A stretch of DNA of 64,000 bases from Platycnemis pennipes (Eukaryota; Arthropoda; Insecta; Odonata; Platycnemididae): positions 9,424,001 through 9,488,000 of the forward strand of contig OW121857.1 in NCBI GenBank assembly GCA_933228895.1. The letters are read 5' to 3'. The number at the start of each line of letters is the position of its first letter. Position 1 is the stretch's first letter. Shown here one piece after another: positions 1-11,035 of the stretch. Position numbers and translations under genes: made by a program. The notes under the pieces are model-generated. The model worked only from the letters and a program-made list of their open reading frames with translations, ran no database searches and was not told the DNA's origin.

Positions 1-1614
1 ACCAAATCTCCCTTTCAGGGCTTATATGCTCATGGACTGGCAATTCGATGGTCACCACGCTCAAATGTAAGGAATAACTTGATATCAATGGAATCACACC
101 AAATTACAATCAAATAGAATCCGTCCATTGGGCCTAGTTTAAACTTGGAATATTGCTCAGCGAAACAACATCTCATGTGAATGTGCAACATGTTACACTT
201 AATTAGAGATGAATGTAGATTCAAATTACTCAAGATACTTTTAGTGTCTGCCTAAATCAGAAAATTATTTTTCCAGTATTTGTATTTTTGAAGAAATTTT
301 CTCATAGAAATAGTTTAGGTCAGAGTGTTTTATAAAAATAATATAAATTTGGCTAAAGAGCTGTATCAGGTAGGCTTGTGTAGAAAATAGTATTCAAAAG
401 TGGGTGCAGAAATATTACCTTCAGATATGCCTATTATCATTCTTGAAGCATAATGAAAATTATAATTTTATTAAATTATATATTTTTGAGGAAATTTTCT
501 TTATATAACTTTCACCCAGCATGTGAAGGTTCCTCTTTTATTGTGTATCAAATTTTATGCTTCCAAACTTTACCCTGGAGAAACTTCTTACCTTATCCCT
601 TCTACTTCTATTGGTGATTCTTTTTTGTCTGCAAGTTAATACTGCTTTGAAGTTTGATTTTCTTTTTCAAAATTGTGGCAATGCTGTAATTCATTTATGT
701 AAATAGTGTGAGGGAATGTAAAGGCATTTTTCAACGAAGTAAAGAAACTCATCAAGTAGTAGTTTATTTTATTCATATACCAGAGAGCTGACATTTCTGC
801 AATCCAATCTGTTATCAGGCATTCTTTCCGTATGGATTTACACTACTACTTCCCTAAAGGCAATATTGATTTTTTCTCAACAGGTACAGTCAACAAGAAT
901 TTCATGTATTTATTACAACCAATTTCTTACAAACACATACAGGCATGAGGTTACAAGCAGGATTTTGGTGTCAGATTGTATTTCAGTTGTACTATTTCAT
1001 TAATTCACTACACTCCTACTTTCTTGGATCTTTGATGCTACCTAACTTTATCCCAATCTATGCCTCAAATAAACGAAGAAATACTTGGAATTTCTATTTT
1101 TTACCTATGGATTCCATTTCAAATTTTACCTCTTCCATACCTCCAGAAAATGCTTCTCAAAATTTTTGAATAACACAGTTCATTTTCTTGTATTGCTCAT
1201 TAAAAATATTTTGTCAACAATTCCTAAATATAATATTTATTACTCTTTTTTACAATAATCCCACAGGATTAAAGCTGGTGACACCTATATGGTACAAAAA
1301 ATTACAACAATGTAATTCATCAGCACTCATACAATGCACAAATATGCAGCTTAATCATACACTTAGGCCTTCCAAAAATACCTAATCTTCGAACACCTGA
1401 GATGATATCCTTTCAGTATTTCCACAATTCTTTTCCTAACAGTACACAAACGAAAAACCTCTCCAATTGCATACCATTTATCCCCTAGGGAAGATTTTGG
1501 GCAGTTTTATTCAACATGGACAAAATAAAAGTCCCCTCGTGACCTCAAATACATCATTTTCTCATTATTTTTTTTTCTTTTAATATTTTTTTAATCGCTC
1601 TCCAGGCTGGCAGA
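1..1614. other. Downstream flank and probable 3' UTR of the HIF-alpha gene
   Basis: AT-rich sequence with no supportable coding region. It lies 3' of the HIF-alpha stop codon (that gene reads on the minus strand), so at least the part near 1614 should be 3' UTR. Minus-strand AATAAA hexamers (TTTATT on the plus strand) occur at 1506-1511, 1236-1241, 909-914, 763-773, 537-542 and 467-472. Any could end the transcript and the sequence does not say which is used. No LINE tail or MITE was recognised here, unlike the rest of the window. Confidence 0.5.
1506..1511 (-). terminator. Candidate polyadenylation signal of the HIF-alpha gene
   Basis: AATAAA on the minus strand, about 104 nt past the stop codon at 1615-1617. 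It is the nearest of several hexamers downstream. AATAAA is the standard animal poly(A) signal, but it is frequent by chance in AT-rich DNA, so its use here is inference. Confidence 0.25.
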
Positions 1615-2195
1615 CTAGGTTCGATTGGCCACACTGACACTTTTACTCCGCCCTACCTTATTCGGACCCCAACAAATGTAACCCGCGCTCATGTCACACC
1701 CACTAACCAGTAAATTCATCAGGACACTGTCCTTCATGTTCGGTGGCACCTGATGTTGCTGTGTGGAGCCATGCAGAGCGTTTGGTGCTATTTTGGCCGG
1801 TGCAGCAGCAGTCCTAGACTTGACATTCATCTGGACCTGGTTTCTGGCCTTGCCATTAGACGAAAGACCCTTCCCCAACCACCCGTTGACGTCCTCCTGG
1901 GACTTCCCTACTCCCAAGGAGTCTCCGCCCGGGGCAATCAACTGTTGCAGCAACTGAGAGCTGACCAACGCAGGGCTAGACTCCCCACTCCCCCCCCCTC
2001 CCTTGGGTCTCTTGCATAAAGACTCCTGCGAAAGCACCGCAGGACTTGCAGACGATGAGTTGTCCACTGGACGGCGCTTGCTCGTGTGGCGCTGTTGCCC
2101 TTCTCCTGCCCCCCCCCTGCTCTTGCGGCCATTGCTGGCTGCGCAGGAAGGAGCTCCGCCACCAGACACCCACTGTATCGTTTTCTCACTAGAGC
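1615..2195 (-). CDS. sima: HIF-alpha last coding exon: NLS-like region and C-terminal activation domain
   Basis: The acceptor is ...TACGTGAAG|GCTCTAG after a pyrimidine-rich stretch. The first two bases complete an AGC codon begun in the previous exon. The exon encodes 192 residues after the split codon and ends at TAG (1617-1615). It carries SKRRP and, about 20 residues on, CKRPKG, which resembles the LSWKRVKG nuclear-localisation half of vertebrate HIF-1alpha. Next come a Gly/Ser/Ala-rich linker, SSQLLQQLIAPGG and the activation segment DSVLMNLLVSGCDMSAGYIC. Aligned on the cysteine, CDMSAG corresponds to vertebrate CEVNAP. The residue at the FIH-hydroxylated Asn is Ser (codon at 1689-1687). 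Confidence 0.88.
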
Positions 2196-5100
2196 CTTCA
2201 CGTATTAGAAACGGGGAGAGATTACATTTTGACATGGAAGAATGTACAATTGTAAATAAATAGAAGGACCATTCAACGAACAGCTTGCCTCCATATTAAC
2301 ATTCTGAATTTTACATCAGTCACTTGGCTCACTATGGGCTGTCATTCACACTATATGAAGTGTGTCCAATAATTAACAATTATAGAAAAAGATTGGACAG
2401 AGGAAAAGGAAGAGCAGCCGCTGAATCATCACCTTGGTGATGAACAACATCATTTCAATGTCAAGTGCCGAGGTCAAGAAAAAAATAAGAGGCAGCAGGA
2501 AATTAAAGTTTACATGATGTACGTCTGCGAGGAGCATGAGGTGATGACTGTATGCTCAGGAAAAGCCTTATATAGGCCATGAAATTATGCAACATTAACA
2601 AAACTTGCTAGTTTTCAATGACATGTTGAGTGAAATAAATGACACAGCATCACGGATAGGTGGGTCACTTACTGTTTCTTGTGTAGACCTGATCTAATAT
2701 TTCGTTGGGATCCACCAGACCTCCTCCATGGTCATTCATCCTTACTCCAACTTTAGCAACTATAACATGGTCCTCATTGGTTGCCATGGTTTTCATCTTT
2801 TGGGACTGCTGAGACACTGTCTCCGTCCTTAACAACTGAGCCAGACTTGAGGTATCTAGGTTTTTGATGTCCGAAATGGTGGTGGACCTTTATTTAAAAA
2901 AAAAACTCGTACATTCAGTTTTGATTTTAACTAAGTTCTGTTTATATCTAAAAGGAGAAGTTCAGCCACAAATATGTAGTTAAATGATAAGGTTATGCCG
3001 GAAGAGCTGAATCATTTAGGGCTGAAATTAATACATTAAGTTCCACATATTATCAAATGACAAGGCTACTTAGTGGACCATTTTATAATTCAGGGGGAAG
3101 ATGTGGATGAAAATTATCTGAGCTAAAGTTGTGCTCAATCCGAAAGTTGTTCCAAGGAAGAGAAGATAAAGTGTGCAGAAACCTCACTTGTTGAGTCTTA
3201 AGGGGTGATATATAAAATTCATCCACTCCAAAAAGTTGACATACTTCAGTTGAGTGAAAAGTAATGATTGATGTTCCAACATGATGCTTTCCTCAGTGTG
3301 AGGCATTGTTTTGAAGTTCAATGGCAATGTGAAGAAAAGAAGGAGCAGCATAATTGGCTGGAAGCAAAATGCCATATGATATGCTCACGAAGATGGTACC
3401 AATATGTTTGATTTGAATTTAGGCAGCTCAAGCAACAGTTGACAAAGAATGAGGGAATCACGAGGCAATAAATGTCAATGCTGATCGAATCATAATTGCA
3501 ATTTAGCGCAACTTCCAGCGGGTTAAGTGAAAAGTCATGGATAATTAATTTCTCCAAAGAATGACTCCTGCAGCCATTGTTGCATACTTCATGAATCAAC
3601 TGCACATTGATAAACAAATACGGAATTAAAGATTTCTCCATCTATTACACTGATTCTTGCAGGGTAAAATCTCTGGCACAGTGGATTCCATTGTTGCCAT
3701 TACTTTTCACTCGACTACTGCAACACTCCGTTGGCAAGATGGGGAACCAAACAAGCAGGTCCCCACTTGAAAACCTACCAAGAGTCTTTCAGCAACTTCT
3801 CCTTCCTCCCCAATCCAATGCCGCTGACAGCATCGCCCCTGTTAGTGGGGCTTCCGTCCACCCCCCTGCCATTGTTCCCCCCAATCAAGTCCTCCCTGTT
3901 AATCGTCGCACCGTCTTCCACAAATATCTTTCCCCCAGCCTCCACCACAACTAGCTGCTCGGGAGAGGCACCCCACATGAGGTCCGTGGTGACAAGGAGA
4001 GGGAGGTCTTCCGCTATGGGGGGTATGTAAGGGGCCCGCATTCCCTGTTCGTCGTCACTCGAGTTGACCATGCCCATGTGCAGACTGCCCGTCAACCCAC
4101 CGAGAGAGTCATCGTCTTCGTCCTTCACACCTCCCACCAACGAACCACCACCACTCAACTCCGGACTGCCTAACGACGGGGCGTTCGACGACTTGAGGCC
4201 ACTCGAACACTATGAAGGGAGAGAAGACGTTTCATGCTTCCGGCATCCTCCCAAACGCACAACTGGAGCCATCATTTATTTTATTGCGTCACCACATTGG
4301 ATGACTACAAAGGAGTGAGGCAACTTGAAGAGAAAATTCTACCCTCAACAAATTGGAGTTAAATTTGTTATATCAAGGAGAGGAGAGAGTTAGTTGCCTG
4401 AGAAAAGTTGACGACATTTATACATAAGCTAAAATGAATACATAGATAATGATGACAGAGTTAAAATGGTGCATCTGCACCTTTATGTCATGTCTTGGAG
4501 AGACAACAAATGTAAATAGGGTTATGACAAAGGAAACAATATTTATCACAGAAATTCACAATTCATTTTAGAGTCAACACTCATCTCATAGGCTGTCAGG
4601 CCACCATTTTCTCTTCAATTACCACAAAAGTTTTAAAGACTTGACTTTTTATTTATACTTTCCAAAATCCTCAAACAGCTCACTTTATTTTCTTGGCTGA
4701 TACATTAAAGAAGTGAATTCTTTCTTAAACAATAGTTGAGAGGTTTTCTCACGTACATGTATAGAGAGGAAATTTTTTTATTCTTTTCATTGGCACAAAA
4801 AGGGATTGAAAACTAGATTTACAAGAGGTACTATTAAAAGGATAAATCAAAATACTGAACCATTCCACAGAAAAGGGTGATTTATTTTACAGCAACGGAT
4901 TTTCCAATACCAAAGAACCTTCAGATGCCAGTAGATGAGGAGCCAGGACAGGAAAAGTGACCGAAACTCTCGCATACGTCGCCCTGAAGACACCATGATA
5001 TAGGATAAATCTACATCCCTTTTCTGAGGCATGCATCCGAGCACTTCAATTCATTCCTCCAATACCACCGAGATTCAAGCAGCAGCCGGGTGGCGGGAAT

Positions 5101-6890
5101 ATTTCGTATACCTCAGAGGAGGAGAGGGGTGAGGTGGAGATGAAGTGATCGCTGGGCGAGCAAGAGGTGGACCCAGACGAGTCCTCTCGGTACGCCAGGA
5201 AGTGGTTCTCTTCATCCTTGCCCCCCCTCATGGGGTCCGCCAGGCCCCCCACCGTATCCGAGTCTTCGTCCTCTGGCACTGGCACCATGGACAGTGGAAC
5301 GCAATAGTCATCTGAGAGCATGATGTCATCGAACATGGAGTCCTCAAGGAAAGGGCCCCCACCAAGGGGAACACAGACATCCCCAGCAGTGGGGGCCAAG
5401 TGCGTCAAATCCTCAGGCTCCTCCTTCAACACTGTAAACGGATATGGGTGAAGAAAGCGTTCCTTCAGATTTTAGAGGGAAAAGGATTTAAAGCTGAGCA
5501 CAAAAATTACTCCAATATTCCTCACATTGGAATAGGAGAACCTAAATTAATGGCAGTGTATTTTAGAAGAGAGTAAAAATAGCATTACATCCCCCAAAAA
5601 ATGTTCGTTGATAACTTTGTTATGATTCAGCAACAATCCACTCAAAGTATAACATTTTAATGGACTTTACCTTTAATGGGGAATTTGAAAGTTTAGCTAT
5701 TGCTATTTCCTTTACTTTATGAACAAGACAAAAGAACTATTCTAATGGGAGTGAGGTTAAAAAAAGTCTTGAAACTTACTAGAGTTCCTAGCACTCTCGT
5801 TAAAAGTAATGGATATAGAATCATGAAAAATATGGTGGTGAGTTTTAGGTATGTTGTTTGAGTGAAACATTTCATTGAGGTGATAACAGATGCCAGTTAC
5901 AGCCAAAAGTTCTACCACCAAACTTTCTTCATCAATCTGCAGTGTCAATATTAAACAAGAGGAAGTGGTACCAAAAGTGGTGCACGTCATTTCAGCAGTA
6001 ATTCAATGGTGTACACTCTGATCGTCTAAAGTTGATACCATGGGCCTGCCTTCCATTGGGAATGTAAGGTCAAAGTTTATTGAGATTATCTCATAGCATC
6101 TCACTAAAATCTAAAACTCAATGCTTGATCCATAATTAGGTGAAGGCCTTGTCTTAGGCATGTTGTCAATCTGAAGAGAATTTCTCTCTATGAAACACCT
6201 GCCATTCATCAAATTATGGTGACTTTTGATCTTTATTGAGGTTGAGCAAATACATTAAGGAAGGAGCTTTGTGGTTTCCAGTGGATTCCAACTTCCATTC
6301 CAACTGAATTGCTGGCAGAACCATCTCAAAGGGGTTCTTACACCGATTCAGACCTGGAGGGAAAAATGCCTCATCCACAATTGGGAATAAAAAGGCTATA
6401 ATTCATGCTTAGCGTCTTTCCACACGTGGAAGACAGGCCGGCGATAGGAACCCTAGATGATGAGCGAAGAGTGTGAACGTTGCCACCAAGATGGCGACGC
6501 AAAGTGTTGATCCGACTGGGATGGAGTGACAACTCACTCGTGAGGCCCGGTTCGTCGTCCGAGAACATCAAGAAGCCCTTGTTCATCTCTTCCGTCCTGG
6601 GCACGAATATCTTGGAGGTGGTGGCCTGGGGGCGGGGGAAGAGGGTCCTCGGGGGCGGGAGGGGCGGCTCCTTCAACTGTTCCTCCTCCAGGCCGCCTTC
6701 CCCGGCGCCCTCCTTGTCCTCGAACAGGGAGGGCGCATCGGAGGGCAAGTCGGCCGGGGGCAGGCCCGGGGCGGAGGTCGCGTCAGCCGCCCTCCGTTCC
6801 ACCGTCACGGCCTCCGCCTTGGCGCTGTCGCGACACGCCTCCGCTACGAGCTGGCTGCACGAGAACACTTCATTCCGACGCTCGATGCCA
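1615..6890 (-). CDS. sima: Hypoxia-inducible factor alpha (HIF-alpha / Similar), 3' five exons of the gene
   Basis: HIF-alpha is a bHLH-PAS transcription factor that pairs with ARNT/Tango and activates hypoxia genes. In normoxia prolyl hydroxylases mark it for VHL-dependent degradation. Five minus-strand exons (6890-6538, 5431-5112, 4209-3779, 2887-2673, 2195-1615) join with GT-AG introns and fully matching phases to give about 632 residues. Diagnostic parts, numbered from the first complete codon: KIFVPRTEEMNKGFLMFS near 92-109, an N-terminal degron LTHLAPTAGD with Pro131, a C-terminal degron RAPYIPP with Pro284, basic clusters (SKRRP, CKRPKG), and a C-terminal activation region DSVLMNLLVSGCDMSAGYIC. 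The bHLH and PAS domains are missing from the window, so the model is 5'-partial. No frameshift or internal stop was seen. The asparagine target of FIH in vertebrates is replaced by Ser. Naming rests on the two degrons in the right order and spacing; telling HIF-1 from HIF-2 type is not meaningful in insects, which usually have one gene. Confidence 0.9.
2196..2672 (-). other. HIF-alpha intron (477 bp)
   Basis: Donor A|GTAAGT at 2673/2672 and acceptor GAAG at 2196. It is a phase-1 intron. No element or conserved site was recognised inside. Confidence 0.8.
2673..2887 (-). CDS. sima: HIF-alpha linker exon between the C-terminal degron and the last exon
   Basis: This 215-bp exon has no usable start codon of its own and was found by splice and phase logic. 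The acceptor TTTAAATAAAG|GTCCACC supplies the last base of a TGG codon opened by the upstream exon, and the donor AGAAACA|GTAAGT leaves one base for the next. The reading frame is open across 71 codons and begins STTISDIKNLDTSSLAQLL. A later stretch reads MNDHGGGLVDPNEILDQV. No named domain. The phase fit on both sides and the strong donor support it as a real exon. Confidence 0.8.
2888..3778 (-). other. HIF-alpha intron (891 bp)
   Basis: Donor CTCTTG|GTAGGT at 3779/3778 and acceptor AATAAAG at 2888; phase 2. No repeat element was recognised. A short extra exon inside cannot be excluded, but the phases of the two neighbours match without one. Confidence 0.75.
3779..4209 (-). CDS. sima: HIF-alpha exon with the C-terminal oxygen-dependent degron
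   Basis: The acceptor CTCTCCCTTCATAG|TGTTCG opens in phase 0 and the donor is TCTTG|GTAGGT. It encodes 143 residues plus two bases of a Trp codon. After an acidic Ser/Gly-rich stretch (VKDEDDDSLGG) comes GMRAPYIPPIAEDLPLL, equivalent to human LEMLAPYIPMDDDFQL. The proline codon for the hydroxylation site is at 4032-4030. In this family the hydroxylated proline is bound by VHL. The residue before AP is Arg rather than the Leu of vertebrates. The rest is Gly/Asp-rich and shows no motif I recognise. Confidence 0.9.
4210..5111 (-). other. HIF-alpha intron (902 bp)
   Basis: Phase-0 intron between GAG|GTATAC and CTTCATAG. A second possible donor, CTCG|GTGGTA near 5073, lies downstream but would break the phase with the next exon, so GAG|GTATAC was chosen. 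No repeat was recognised. Confidence 0.75.
5112..5431 (-). CDS. sima: HIF-alpha exon with the N-terminal oxygen-dependent degron
   Basis: The acceptor CCGTTTACAG|TGTTGAAG supplies TG to complete an ATG codon split by the intron. The exon reads MLKEEPEDLTHLAPTAGD at its start and ends in SSSE before GTATAC. LAP of LTHLAPTAGD is the N-terminal prolyl-hydroxylation site (proline codon 5393-5391), matching human LTLLAPAAGD. The preceding LKEE fits the psi-K-x-E SUMO consensus, and the human protein has a SUMO site at the same place. The acidic patch MFDDIMLSDDYCVPL follows, then an acidic Ser-rich tail. The exon adds 106 whole codons. Confidence 0.92.
5432..6537 (-). other. HIF-alpha intron (1106 bp)
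   Basis: Donor CACGA|GTGAGT at 6538/6537 and acceptor TTTACAG at 5432; phase 1, splitting ATG. Nothing coding or repetitive was recognised. Confidence 0.8.
6538..6890 (-). CDS. sima: HIF-alpha exon after PAS-B: KIFVPRTEEMNKGF region
   Basis: The acceptor is CCCTTTGCTCCTTCGCAG|TGGCATC with one base completing a codon from the missing upstream exon. It starts GIERRNEVFSCSQLV, which fits the end of the PAS-associated segment of HIF proteins (human SGIIQHDLIFSLQQT). A Glu/Pro-rich linker follows, then KIFVPRTEEMNKGFLMFS and DEPGLT at the donor. It encodes 117 residues. Its GC content is much higher than its surroundings. It is the most 5' HIF exon I can find in the window. Confidence 0.88.
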
Positions 6891-6959
6891 CTGCGAAGGA
6901 GCAAAGGGACGCGGTAGTGCCTAGGCACCAAACGACTCGCCCATCGCGAGGATGCGCAG

Positions 6960-7137
6960 TGTAACGTCGGGCACATATTACGGGAGAACACTCATTTCAA
7001 TAAAGAAAACGCTGATTCTCAGATTCTCCTTTATTCTTCATCTCCGCACAATATCAACAACCAATCAACAACCCAACAATTCACTCCCCCAGCAACCCAC
7101 CAACATCTCTCAAACAAAACAAATATCAGACGTTGCA
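6960..7137 (-). mobile_element. Solo LTR (178 bp) in a HIF-alpha intron, 70 bp from the exon acceptor
   Basis: On the plus strand it runs from TGTAACGTCGGGC to ATCAGACGTTGCA, TG...CA ended, and it is flanked by a perfect 4-bp direct repeat GCAG (6956-6959 and 7138-7141). A second copy in opposite orientation is at 52214-52404. In element sense (minus) it carries GAATAAAGGAG, a poly(A) signal, as LTRs do. No internal retroelement sequence is adjacent, so it is a solo LTR or a small LTR-like element. It sits in the intron upstream of the exon ending at 6890. Confidence 0.7.
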
Positions 7138-7141
7138 GCAG

Positions 7142-8083
7142 GGATTCAAAATGACGTGAGTCAGGGGCGTCGGAACTATTTTCGCTGTGAGGGGCTTTGA
7201 AAAGGGCCCGGTTCTTAACAAAAGGGCCCGGCTCCTATTAAAAGATGTCAGTTTGTAGTCGAACTTCACTTATAGCGTTATCAGCACAACGATTTATTTT
7301 ACAAAGCTGCATTGTTTACTCATACGCTCACATCATTTTCAAATCTCTGTGTTCTCAAAAATGCTGGAAATATATTCTCCGTCGAATAAATATAAAAGCA
7401 AGACAAGATATGGCAAATATGTTTCTAAATATTTTCTCTAACTTTTTGGACATTCATTGTAAAAACTATTTTTAATACTCATACGGCTTCATTTGACAAA
7501 AAGCCCGCATAAAATTCACACCCCCAGTCTCTCCTTGCCTATCCTCCGATGAAACGTATAATTTTCAACTCTTACTTCAAGTTCGTCATGATTTTCCGCG
7601 ATCGAAATCCACCAGCGACGATGGGACAGGAAGACGGACGAGAGCGGCGTAGAAACGTTTAAGGAAAAGCGTCCCAAAGCACAGGAAAGGGAATAGTCCA
7701 CTTTCGTCCCACTTGGAAAACATTTCTGCTCCGTCTCTCAGTAAAGTCTGCACGTGATCTGGAAACCAAGAGGACAAATGAATAGCGATTGCCGAATAGG
7801 TACTCGTCAGGAGAGGGAAGGTTGACGAAGGGGGTAACGGACGAGGAAGAGACGGATGCTGCATACCGGAGTGAAGACCGGACAGGTGGACTGCGGCGTG
7901 GGGAGGACGAACCATCGGAGCGGGAGTTAAAACGAATAATGGCAACAAATTCTTGGCTTCAGGTACAATATGGATTTCAGGCGGCTTTTCCATTCATCCG
8001 GGACTTGATTAAAGCGAGATTACCCTGACACTGCACGTCATTACGCTGACCCCACGCAGAATTTACCGCGTATGTTTCAGCCA
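7142..8083. other. No gene seen; short tandem motif
   Basis: Presumably intron of HIF-alpha. AAAAGGGCCCGG occurs twice, near 7198 and 7219. A start CAGGGGCGTCGGAAC at about 7163 looks like the end of a DNA transposon, but no partner end was found. Open frames here match nothing I recognise. Confidence 0.4.
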
Positions 8084-8808
8084 AGACCACACTTAGAGTA
8101 TGCTGCGAGTATATGGGACCCTTACGAAGCTGCCTTAATTTACGAATTAGATCGAGTGCAAAGAAGAGCGGCGAGATATGTATAAGGGTGTTACGATAGG
8201 GATAGCAGTGTGCCTGGTATGTTAGCCGAATTGGGATGGGAATCGCTGTCACAACGTAGGTTGAATTATAGACTTAATCTTCTGGGAAATTTAAGGAGGG
8301 ACATTTCATTAATGACGTTAATCATATATTTCTGGATCCGAATTATTATGGTAGGCTCGATGATTCTAATAAAATTAAGGAGATAGATTGCAGGACGGAC
8401 AGGTTTAAAATGTTATTTTTTCCACGTACGATTCGAGATCAGAACGTTAGACATCGCGTAAATCGGTAATAATTATAGAAGTAATATTCAGAGTGGGTCG
8501 ATAAGTATTTTTTTTTAATTCCTGCATGTTCAAATCAAGGTGTGTCTCGCATGCATTGCTTTTTTTGCATGCATGAGTATCTATGAAATTGGAGTCGGGC
8601 TTCAAGAGATGCGTGGTATTCGTGGGTGTGTCCTGCAGGATTGGGATTTGGTAGTTTTTTTCTTTTTTCCCCTAATTACTTTTAAAGGTGTAGTGTTTGT
8701 TTTGTATTGTTCATTTTTGTTTGTTGTGTCATTGTTCCTGGTGTGGATGCACCCCCTGCCGCATACCCTCGAGGTGGCTTGCAGGGTATGTCGTAGATAT
8801 AGATATAG
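8084..8808 (+). mobile_element. Old LINE (jockey/CR1-like) 3' end, related to LINE-A/B but diverged
   Basis: Translating in pieces gives RPHLEYAASIWDPYE, then RVQRRAARYV, LGWESLSQRRLNYRLNLL and EIDCRTDRFKML, with stops and frameshifts between. This is the C-terminal part of the ORF2 polyprotein after the reverse transcriptase. The 3' end is the family tail, CACCCCCTGCCGCATACC...GGTGGCTTGCAGGG, followed by GATATA repeats at 8788-8806. It is more diverged than the LINE-A and LINE-B copies, so it is probably the oldest or a third subfamily. Confidence 0.85.
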
Positions 8809-10133
8809 ATAACAAAATAAAAAATCGGCATCTCAATCAAATCTATAGTCCGACATCAGCCAAGAAGCTCATAATACACAAAACCGTTTTATCTTTTTTT
8901 TTAATGTTTCCTGAGAATTAAATAGGAAACGTGTTTACTTCATCCGAGACTATGACAGGCGATTTTTTTTCGCGAGAGGACATCAAATCTCAGTATCTTC
9001 TATCAACATCGAAACAGTCAGCGCGTCACCGATTGAAGATCTACGACGAATGTTCACAGAAATCCATCCTTGCGACTTCAACACTACTTGTATTTGCAGT
9101 CCTACTCAGCAGGAAAAGAAATATGTTTCTCGAAACCACTAGCCAACGAAAAAAAATGGGCGTAACGGGGAACGCGGAAGTGGTGGTTGCGGTCACAGGA
9201 TGGGATTGCTTCACATTAAATACCTCGTTTTACGAAATGAAAAATATTGTATCGTTAGACTGACAAAGGATTCGAGTGATGCATGGAGTAAACAACATCT
9301 ACAACATAACAATACTAGCAATTCATCAGCAGAACTAAGGCAATGGAAACAAAGGCGTAACGACTACAAAGGAGGGTCCCGTTACGTACTGAGGAGGATT
9401 TTCACTGCCAGTCACTAAGCTACTCCTGGTCGAGATTGAGCCGGCACGAGAAACCACGAGTTCCTTAAAGATAAGAGGCAGTGAAGCCGGCAGCGGCGAC
9501 CTAAAAAAGGAATAGTCTCGGAGGGTAAGGTACATACATACGACAAACCGCAGGATTACAGCAGGAGCGAGTGAACGTCGTACAAGCTATGCCCTCGTCA
9601 AAAAGCGGGGAATCGTGTTCACAGCGTACAGTGGGCCAAATGATATGGGATTTTTGTGACTTCACAAGTTATCCCGAATGGTGGAAAGATACTTTTCCGC
9701 TACTGAGGCCACTACCTTCCATATAGAACCGTTAGAGCCATCCAAAGATACCCTTTCTGAGAGGCCAAAACTCCGACCCAAATCAGCTTAATTTTTGTTT
9801 CGAATAAATTCTGTCACAGTTCGCTGCGCGGAGCAAGATATTTTTTTTCTTTTTCTCTAAAGAGATGTTTGAATTTTATGTAATAGTTTGGATTTTAAGT
9901 TTATACAATAGCAGACATGCAGAATGCTCTCGCTGTAGCGTAGCGAAAACTTCATCTACTCCATGGAAAGATGGTGAAAATACACTCAGAAATGGCATCT
10001 ATGAAGTAAAAGGATACCCGTAAGACATTAAAAAGTATATTAATGCATTGATCCAATGATATGCAAATTGTGTATGAATAATTGTAATGATAACCGGTGT
10101 AAATATAGTGGACGAGTGCGGCAGTTACTTGTG
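8809..10133. other. No gene or known repeat recognised
   Basis: About 1.3 kb of ordinary AT-rich sequence. Several short open frames exist on both strands with no homology I recognise and no repeat ends. Confidence 0.4.
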
Positions 10134-10136
10134 TAA

Positions 10137-10672
10137 AGGCGCGTTTACGTGTAGCAGTTGACTGCTATGATAGTCAACTGCTACTAACTGTTAAGCCCTA
10201 CTCGTATGTGTAAATAGCAACTGCGATGCGAGTTCAGGTCGATAATGAACACAAGTCGAACACTATCGATCCCAGTTCGAGCTATTAGCAAAGTTGAAGC
10301 CCGTGTACTTTCCAGCGGAAATGTATCCAACACAATCGCAACAATCGCCAACGGAAAGCAATACACGACGTCTGATATCGGGAATTTGGATATAATAACG
10401 AAAGTATCACTTCCCAAAAGGGGAGGTTCTACTCTTTAAAGAATGGGAACAAAAGATAATCGTCAATGGAATTTATTGCTTGAAGAATTTCATGAAAATG
10501 TAAACATCAATCATTATTGAAATAAAACGCTTTTTATTTATTGTGGCAACGTCTAAATAGCGGTTTTAAGCCGCAGAGCAGTTAACGCAGACGCATCATA
10601 GCAGTAGCGATATAGATACATCGCGCATCTCGCGACTGTCATAGCAGTCAACTGTTACGTGTAAACGCTGCG
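10137..10672. mobile_element. Harbinger-like MITE, family H1 copy 1 (536 bp)
   Basis: Terminal inverted repeats begin AGGCGCGTTTACGTGTAGCA and end TACGTGTAAACGCTGCG. The subterminal region contains CAGTTGACTGCTATGA and its inverse GTCATAGCAGTCAACTG. Target duplication TAA at 10134-10136 and 10673-10675. A 3-bp TAA/TTA duplication and this end structure fit PIF/Harbinger elements. No transposase is encoded. Copies 2 and 3 are at 54450 and 63209, and a relic end is at 52603. Confidence 0.8.
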
Positions 10673-10675
10673 TAA

Positions 10676-11035
10676 CAATGAAAAATATATCGAGCACCAT
10701 CGCCTCAACAAGCGAGCGATTAATAAACGCAAGGCAAGGATGAAGACCATCGGATTTAAAGCCCACAACATCATTCTTCGAAATGATAAACAGAGGCAAA
10801 GGGGCCTGCGATGGAGTCGCATCATTCGGAGATGGCATCATTTTTCGCACCATTCTAATCACTCGTCCGAAAAGCGAGATTCTGTAGCAGCAGTAAAGGA
10901 AGCGATCGAATCGACTCTTTTCGTGGGCCAACAAGATTGACAAAAAAACACACAGTCGCCGATAAAGATCATACTCTGGAGAGGAAGCACTGGAGTTCCT
11001 TGCTCACGACAATTTGACGAAATGTGAGCTAAGAT
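10676..11035. other. No gene seen
   Basis: Short open frames on both strands without recognisable products. Confidence 0.4.

Noticed and set aside
1753..2263. Plus-strand and alternate minus-strand frames over the last HIF-alpha exon
   Set aside because: Shadows of the spliced HIF-alpha frame.
7586..7993. 135-codon minus-strand frame as a candidate upstream HIF-alpha exon
   Set aside because: No PAS or bHLH motif and no matching splice phase.
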